Below, in pieces: positions 32,458-37,180 of a stretch of 37,180 bases of DNA. Every line of letters begins with the position of its first letter. The stretch's first letter is position 1. This DNA is from Verrucomicrobiia bacterium. GTDB lineage: Bacteria; Verrucomicrobiota; Verrucomicrobiia; Limisphaerales; JADLHS01. Where the stretch lies: NCBI GenBank assembly GCA_026125285.1, contig JAHCLO010000051.1:1-37180 (forward strand), read 5' to 3'. The position numbers and the translations under genes were made by a program. The notes beneath the pieces are model-generated. The model was not told the DNA's origin, searched no databases, and was given only the letters and a program-made list of their open reading frames with translations.

Positions 32458-34416
32458 ATGGCGACTCTGAATTCAAACATTCCCGCCGGTCCACTCGCCC
32501 AAAAGTGGGAACACCACAAGTTTTCCACCAAGCTCATCAATCCGGCGAACAAACGGAAATACAAGATCATCGTCGTCGGCGCGGGTCTGGCCGGATCGTC
32601 CGCCGCCGCCACGCTGGCGGAACTCGGCTACGAGGTTCACAACTTCGTGTTTCACGATTCGCCCCGGCGGGCGCACTCAGTGGCCGCACAGGGCGGCATC
32701 AACGCCGCCAAGAACTATCAGAACGATGGCGATTCGGTGCATCGGCTCTTCTATGACACCATCAAGGGCGGTGACTTTCGCGCACGCGAGGCCAACGTGC
32801 ATCGGCTCGCTGAAGTATCGGTTAACATCATTGACCAGTGCGCGGCGCAGGGCGTGCCCTTTGCGCGTGAATACGGCGGGTTGCTCGACAACCGTTCCTT
32901 TGGCGGCGCGCAGGTTTCGCGCACGTTCTATGCGCGCGGTCAAACCGGACAACAGTTGCTGCTGGGCGCTTATTCGGCGCTGTGTCGCAATATTGCCAAC
33001 GGCGGCGTGAAATCCCACACACACGCCGAGATGCTCGACCTCGTCGTGGTGGACGGCCACGCGAAAGGCATCATCGTCCGCAACCTCCAGACGGGCGAAA
33101 TCACCCGCCACAACGCGGATGCCGTGGTGCTGGCCACGGGAGGCTACGGCAACGCCTATAATCTTTCCACCTACGCGCGCGGCTCGAACGCCACGGCCAT
33201 CTGGCGCGCTTACAAACGCGGCGCGTGTTTCGGCAATCCCTGTTACACACAGATTCATCCCACGTGCATCCCGGTCAGCGGCGATTACCAATCCAAACTC
33301 ACGCTGATGAGTGAATCGCTGCGCAACGACGGTCGCGTCTGGGTGCCGAAGAAGAAGGACGACTGCAAACGGAATCCGGCCGACATTGCGGAGAGCGACC
33401 GGGATTATTATCTGGAGCGCATGTATCCAGCGTTCGGCAACCTCGCGCCGCGTGACATCGCCAGCCGCGCGGCCAAGGTGGTTTGCGACGAGGGCCGGGG
33501 CATCGGCGAAACGGGTCTGGGGGTGTATCTCGATTTTGCGGATGCCATCAAGCGCCTCGGCGAAGGCAAGGTGCGCGAGCGTTACGGCAATCTGTTCGCC
33601 ATGTATCACGAAATCACGAATGAGGACGCCTACCAGACGCCGATGCGGATTTATCCCGCCATGCATTACACGATGGGCGGCCTGTGGGTGGACTACAATT
33701 TGATGAGCAACCTCCCGGGTTTGTTCGTGCTCGGCGAGGCGAACTTCTCCGATCACGGCGCCAACCGGCTCGGCGCCAGCGCGCTCATGCAGGGTCTGGC
33801 CGACGGTTATTTTGTGTTGCCAGCCACCATCTCCGGCTACCTCGCGACGCAGAAGCCCGATAAACGGCCCGCGACGGACAACGCCGCGTTCAAGCAGGCC
33901 GAGGAGAGTGTTCAGACCATCACCAAGCGCCTGCTGAACAATAAAGGCTCCCGGACGCCCGCAAGCTTCCACAAGGCGCTTGGGAAACTGATATGGGAAC
34001 ACTGCGGTATGGCGCGCACCAAGGCCGGACTGGAGCGGGGCATCAAGCTCATCGGCGAGTTGCGCGAGCAGTATTGGAAGCACGTGAAGGTTGCCGGCGA
34101 GGCGGGCGAGTGGAATCAATCCTTGGAAAACGCCGGTCGCGTGGCCGACTTCATGGAACTGGGCGAACTGTTGTGCCGTGACGCGTTGCATCGCGAGGAG
34201 AGTTGCGGCGGCCATTTCCGTGAGGAATATCAGTACACGAAGAACGATGCCGAAGTGCAGCAGGGCTTGGTGAATCCCGGTGACGTGAAGCGCCGCGACG
34301 ATGTCTTTGCGTATGTGGCCGCCTGGGAATACGCCGGGGAAGGCAAAGCGCCGGTGTTGAACAAGGAGCCGCTCGTGTATGAGGAAGTGAAGATGAGTAC
34401 GCGGAGCTACAAGTAA
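32458..34416 (+). CDS. sdhA: Succinate dehydrogenase / fumarate reductase flavoprotein subunit
   Basis: 652 residues. The FAD-binding Rossmann motif is IIVVGAGLAGSSAAATLAEL (about 37-56). His73 in RRAHSVAAQGGINAA is the expected site of covalent FAD attachment. The active-site segment HYTMGGLWVDYN and the C-terminal FAD site GANRLGASALMQG are intact. It oxidises succinate to fumarate in the TCA cycle and passes electrons to SdhB. The long N-terminus (MATLNSNIPAGPLAQKWEHH) and length are typical of the B-type enzymes of Bacteroidota and Verrucomicrobiota. ATG 32458 follows a spacer that carries a palindromic repeat; its stop abuts the sdhB start directly (TAAATG). Confidence 0.95.
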   Translation: MATLNSNIPAGPLAQKWEHHKFSTKLINPANKRKYKIIVVGAGLAGSSAAATLAELGYEVHNFVFHDSPRRAHSVAAQGGINAAKNYQNDGDSVHRLFYDTIKGGDFRAREANVHRLAEVSVNIIDQCAAQGVPFAREYGGLLDNRSFGGAQVSRTFYARGQTGQQLLLGAYSALCRNIANGGVKSHTHAEMLDLVVVDGHAKGIIVRNLQTGEITRHNADAVVLATGGYGNAYNLSTYARGSNATAIWRAYKRGACFGNPCYTQIHPTCIPVSGDYQSKLTLMSESLRNDGRVWVPKKKDDCKRNPADIAESDRDYYLERMYPAFGNLAPRDIASRAAKVVCDEGRGIGETGLGVYLDFADAIKRLGEGKVRERYGNLFAMYHEITNEDAYQTPMRIYPAMHYTMGGLWVDYNLMSNLPGLFVLGEANFSDHGANRLGASALMQGLADGYFVLPATISGYLATQKPDKRPATDNAAFKQAEESVQTITKRLLNNKGSRTPASFHKALGKLIWEHCGMARTKAGLERGIKLIGELREQYWKHVKVAGEAGEWNQSLENAGRVADFMELGELLCRDALHREESCGGHFREEYQYTKNDAEVQQGLVNPGDVKRRDDVFAYVAAWEYAGEGKAPVLNKEPLVYEEVKMSTRSYK

Positions 34417-35193
34417 ATGAAAGTCACACTGAAAGTCTGGCGACAGAAAAGCCGGAACACTCCCGGCGAATTCAAGACCTACGAATCGCCGGCGTTGAAT
34501 CCGAACATGTCGTTCCTGGAAATGCTCGACGTGGTCAACGAGGAACTGGCCAACCGCGGCGAGGAGCCAATCGCGTTTGATCACGACTGTCGCGAGGGCA
34601 TTTGCGGCACGTGTTCGCTGGTCATTGACGGCAAACCACACGGGCCGCACCAGGGCGTGGCGACCTGTCAGACCTACATGCGCAGTTTCAAAAACGGCGA
34701 TGAGATTGTCGTCGAACCGTTTCGCGCACGCGCGTTTCCGCTGGTCAAGGATTTGGTGGTGGACCGCAAGGCCTTGGACCGCATTCAACACGCCGGCGGT
34801 TTCATCAGCGTACGAACTGGCAGTGCGCCGGACGCCAACAACATCCTGGTCCCGAAGGAAAACGCCGACCTCGCCATGGATGCCGCGCAATGTATCGGCT
34901 GCGGCGCGTGCGTGGCCGCGTGCAAGAACGCCAGCGCCATGCTCTTCGTGGCGGCCAAGGTTTCGCATCTGGGCCTGCTGCCGCAAGGCCAGCCGGAACG
35001 CCACCGCCGGGTGAAGGCGATGGTGGATCAGATGGACGCCGAAGGTTTTGGCGGCTGCACTGTAACCGGCTCGTGCGAGGCGGTCTGCCCCAAGGAAATC
35101 AGTCTGGATTTCATCGCGCGGATGAATCGCGACTACGCCGCGGCATTGATCCGGGGCGAACCCAAGCCCATCGCCGGCAGCGGCGCGGGTTGA
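34417..35193 (+). CDS. sdhB: Succinate dehydrogenase iron-sulfur subunit
   Basis: 258 residues with all three cluster sites. The [2Fe-2S] site is Cys58, 63, 66 and 84 (CREGICGTC ... ATC). The [4Fe-4S] site is Cys159, 162, 165 (CIGCGACVAAC) with a last partner in the next group; Cys169 closes the C-x2-C-x2-C-x3-C run. The [3Fe-4S] site is Cys214, 220 and 224 (CTVTGSCEAVCPKEIS). It conducts electrons from FAD to the haem subunit. The start codon follows the sdhA stop with no gap. Confidence 0.95.
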   Translation: MKVTLKVWRQKSRNTPGEFKTYESPALNPNMSFLEMLDVVNEELANRGEEPIAFDHDCREGICGTCSLVIDGKPHGPHQGVATCQTYMRSFKNGDEIVVEPFRARAFPLVKDLVVDRKALDRIQHAGGFISVRTGSAPDANNILVPKENADLAMDAAQCIGCGACVAACKNASAMLFVAAKVSHLGLLPQGQPERHRRVKAMVDQMDAEGFGGCTVTGSCEAVCPKEISLDFIARMNRDYAAALIRGEPKPIAGSGAG

Positions 35194-35332
35194 GATTTTG
35201 ATGGGCGGCGTTCCTTGGGTGCGTCGCTCAGGCGCACCGGGCGCGTCCAAACCAGAAATGGTGCATCGGCACGGGTTCAACCGTCTTACGGGCCTTTCGC
35301 CCGCACCGACACACCATGATTTCAACCGTGAG

Positions 35333-35527
35333 TCAAAGCGATGACTCTTCGGTTTCGAGTTCGCCCACGAGATCCTTTTCCGCCAGCACCCAATCTTCCA
35401 AGGTCAAAGGACGCTGCGGCAGCCGGTCGCGAAACATGACGTAGGCATGCTGCCGGACCATTGCTCGCGAGATGCCCGGCGTGAAGGGCTTGGGCTGTTC
35501 GACAACTTTGTGCGATTTGGTTTTCAT
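35333..35527 (-). CDS. Small protein of unknown function, faintly DUF2934-like
   Basis: 64 residues from the ATG at 35527, preceded by GAGGGG at a suitable distance. After a basic start (MKTKSHKVVEQ) comes RQHAYVMFRDRLPQRPLTLE followed by DWVLAEKDL. This matches the DUF2934 pattern of an aromatic helix followed by a Trp-x-x-Ala-Glu helix, but only weakly. An upstream extension to 35572 would put extra residues before the ribosome-binding site and is unlikely. It is opposite in strand to sdhB. Function unknown. Confidence 0.6.
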   Translation of the reverse strand: MKTKSHKVVEQPKPFTPGISRAMVRQHAYVMFRDRLPQRPLTLEDWVLAEKDLVGELETEESSL

Positions 35528-35616
35528 ACAAATCCCCTCGACTTCCCTGAGAAGATAACCCCCCTCTACCATCGTGCAAGCGCCAGCCGGGAGATTTTAT
35601 CCTAAGAACAGCCGTT

Positions 35617-35739
35617 GAAACCACAGATGGACGCAGATGGACAGGGATAAAAAGGAGTTGCAACAAGAACTGCGATCACCTGGCAGGTGAAGCACGTTCG
35701 CGTCAAAATCTGTGTTTATCTGCGTCCATCTGTGGTTTC
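35617..35739. repeat. 123-bp element with perfect 22-bp inverted ends
   Basis: The ends (35617-35638 and 35718-35739) are perfect inverted copies starting GAAACCACAGATGGACGC. The 79-base interior has no coding capacity. It looks like a miniature inverted-repeat element. ACGCAGATGGAC from the arm recurs at about 19563-19574. Confidence 0.8.
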
Positions 35740-35814
35740 CCTCTTTCATTCATTGCAACCTCCGGATTTAGGTTTATTCACCGCCGCGAATGTTGGATTC
35801 GCGGGTTGGGCGGC

Positions 35815-36183
35815 TCAAAGCGTTTCTGGTGAAACGCCCACCCCGAGAATGCTGCACGCCTGGATTACATTCAGTTTCAGGCGGGCCGCTTCCAACAACA
35901 CCTCCGCCGATTCGGTGCCGGGATTGAGCCAGAGTTCATCGCAACCTTTTGCGGCAATGTCGGGCAAAACCCGTAGCGTCGCTGCCGGCGGCAGGTAAAC
36001 ACTGACCAGATTGGGACGCGCGGGGACGTCGCGAATGTTGCGGAAGGCCGGCAAACCTTCAATACGCTCCTCGTTCAGGTTCACCGGAAAAACGGTGTAG
36101 CCCTGCTGTAGGTAAGCCCGCACGGCTTTGTTGCCGTATTTTTGCGGGTCATTCGAGGCGCCGATGATGGCGATGGTCTTCAC
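35815..36183 (-). CDS. CoA-binding protein (YccU-type Rossmann fold)
   Basis: 122 residues forming a single CoA_binding_2 domain. MKTIAIIGASNDPQKYGNKA is the first strand with its glycine loop, followed by YLQQGYTVFPVN and later DELWLNPGTESAEVL. The C-terminal NVIQACSILGVGV replaces the usual NxCP/xMExx ending, so the exact ligand may differ. The family resembles the CoA-binding part of succinyl-CoA synthetase alpha but is not an enzyme on its own. It precedes no obvious partner; the FlbD-like gene is 47 bases upstream on the same strand. Confidence 0.85.
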   Translation of the reverse strand: MKTIAIIGASNDPQKYGNKAVRAYLQQGYTVFPVNLNEERIEGLPAFRNIRDVPARPNLVSVYLPPAATLRVLPDIAAKGCDELWLNPGTESAEVLLEAARLKLNVIQACSILGVGVSPETL

Positions 36184-36230
36184 GGCCAGATCTTCGTTTC
36201 GTCAATGGATTGCTGCTCGCGAGCCGCAGT

Positions 36231-36467
36231 TCAAACCGGCGTCTTGCCGCCCAGGCCGCTTTCCACAATGGCGTTCTTGATGCGCGCGACCGCCAACCGC
36301 TCGATGGCGTCCGCGATGGCCGCGGGCGTTTCCTCCACGGAAAAGAGTTGTCCTTTTCGCATGTGAACCGTGGTGGCCCGGGATTCGATTTCCACGAGGA
36401 CAATGTGGTCGCTGTTCAACAGGATTTCCCCGCCTTTGTTGATGCGATTCAATTTGATCAATGGCAT
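36231..36467 (-). CDS. FlbD-family small protein
   Basis: 78 residues beginning MPLIKLNRINKGGEILLNSD, then HIVLVEIESRATTVHMRKGQ and a helical end. This is the FlbD pattern (short beta strands, LNxDxI, VxIExxPxTxVxLxxG). FlbD members are mostly found beside flagellar motor genes, but no flagellar gene is in the window. The frame extends upstream to 36524, but the family begins at this methionine. It lies 47 bases before the CoA-binding gene on the same strand. Confidence 0.7.
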   Translation of the reverse strand: MPLIKLNRINKGGEILLNSDHIVLVEIESRATTVHMRKGQLFSVEETPAAIADAIERLAVARIKNAIVESGLGGKTPV

Positions 36468-36560
36468 ACGCCCACCAAACTGCCGAAATCCACCAAGTTG
36501 ACAAGTGCGTAACTGCCGAATCATCGCGCCGCGCGCACGTATCTTGCCAGTTCCCCGCGG

Positions 36561-36584
36561 TGGACCGGATCGCGTTCCGGTCCA
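36561..36584. repeat. Hairpin before the RHS fragment
   Basis: TGGACCGGA-TCGCGT-TCCGGTCCA, a perfect 9-bp stem. No T tract follows on either strand, so it is not a canonical terminator. Confidence 0.55.
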
Positions 36585-36598
36585 ATACTGTGCCGCGC

Positions 36599-36782
36599 AT
36601 GACTACCACCAGGAACTATGATCTCCTGAACCGGCTGACGGACATCGCCAGCAGGATAGGCGTCGCGCCTGCCTCCATCTCCGCGTATGCGTACAACACC
36701 TCCAACCGGAGAACTTCGCTCACCAACACCGACTACACCCGCTCGGTGTACGCTTGTGATTCGCTCGGGCAGGTCCAGCTCT
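36599..36782 (+). pseudogene. Fragment of an RHS/YD-repeat protein
   Basis: The translation from 36599 (MTTTRNYDLLNRLTDIAS, then AYAYNTSNRRTSLTN and DSLGQV) matches the RHS-repeat pattern of large secreted polymorphic-toxin or wall proteins, in which TTRxYDxLNRL and YxYDSLGQV are recurring units. Only about 60 residues of similarity remain. To the left the frame continues without RHS character; to the right a long inverted repeat begins immediately and similarity ends. It is a relic, not a working gene. Confidence 0.7.
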
Positions 36783-36883
36783 CCATGAACCGTTCCGTCG
36801 TAGCGGCGTCTCGGCAGAGCGCCGCTATTCTCGCACAGGTTGGTTTGCGGCGCTCTGCCGAGACGCCGCTACGCGGTTCATGG
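36783..36883. repeat. Long inverted repeat with 26-bp perfect arms
   Basis: Arms at 36800-36825 and 36847-36872 are perfectly complementary (starting GTAGCGGCGTCTCGG) with a 21-base loop. Outer arms CCATGAACCG (36783) and CGGTTCATGG (36874) extend the symmetry. It sits at the point where RHS similarity stops, so it probably inserted there or remained after a deletion. Confidence 0.85.
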
Positions 36884-37180
36884 TTCCAATGCGCGATTCG
36901 AAAATCGTTGAAGCTTCCCATGCCATGTCAATCTATGCTGCTGCGTTCGTTCCTTGGCTCCGCAACATAGTCTTCCGCTGGGAATTGGGGTCCAGGCCGT
37001 GGCCGGTGAGTCTTTGGCCGTCCACGCCCGGGCGCGGCAGTTCGCGGAGTTCCAAAAAGTGCAAAGGAATTGCCGCCGCACGGCACCAAGATCGTGTGCG
37101 TTTTTGCCAAAATGCGGTTGGCAAGGTGGTGACTCCGGGTGTTGAGTCAGGGCGGGAGCATGGAGAACACGGCTTGGGTT
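36884..37180. other. Right-end stretch, no gene recognised
   Basis: Several short frames exist on both strands but none has a recognisable motif. It may be more RHS or repeat debris cut by the window edge. Confidence 0.4.

Noticed and set aside
32677..35325. 882-residue open frame on the minus strand
   Set aside because: It is the antisense shadow of sdhA and sdhB, whose cofactor motifs are complete; its own translation has no family features.

Overview
The window looks like a chromosomal segment of a Verrucomicrobiota bacterium, probably from the Pedosphaera/Limisphaerales side of the phylum. This is inference, because no rRNA or marker gene is present. The support is the combination of a B-type succinate dehydrogenase with one cytochrome b subunit, a large secreted beta-strand-repeat protein, a GH106-type rhamnosidase, RHS debris, high GC, and many short palindromic repeats both between and inside genes.

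Layout. 1-5 kb is a degraded accessory island: the tail of an unknown gene with a terminator, a frameshifted and truncated D12-class (Dam-like) methyltransferase, a vapBC-type toxin-antitoxin pair, four closely packed genes including two with nuclease-like cores, and a relic of S-adenosylhomocysteine hydrolase (ahcY) carrying three different short insertions. 5-19 kb holds mostly ordinary genes: a 1024-residue secreted repeat protein, a CPA2 antiporter, a GH13_18 sugar phosphorylase, a YqjD/YqjE/YqjK-like envelope stress operon, the magnesium channel MgtE, a GNAT-nitrilase fusion and a very large GH106-like glycosidase. 19.7-26.9 kb is a minus-strand defence operon: a type III-like DNA methyltransferase, a helicase-nuclease restriction subunit and, one base further on, a PIN-domain protein. 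27.4-36.5 kb has a stand-alone CBM48 protein, a universal stress protein, a lipoprotein prolyl oligopeptidase, a HAD hydrolase, the sdhCAB operon, a small unknown protein, a CoA-binding protein and an FlbD-like protein. The window ends in an RHS fragment and a long inverted repeat.

The most interesting signals are the short palindromic repeats. One bipartite GC-rich family lies between mod and res and again, in frame, inside the mod coding region, where it adds about 57-61 residues. A second family (core CCCCGTGRGAT) occurs three times in 800 bp with paired changes in its arms, and two of these copies sit inside the ahcY relic. Other inverted repeats (22 and 26 bp arms) sit at the right end. 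The mod-res-PIN arrangement is the best candidate here for an under-described defence system. All domain names rest on motif recognition by eye; no database search was run.
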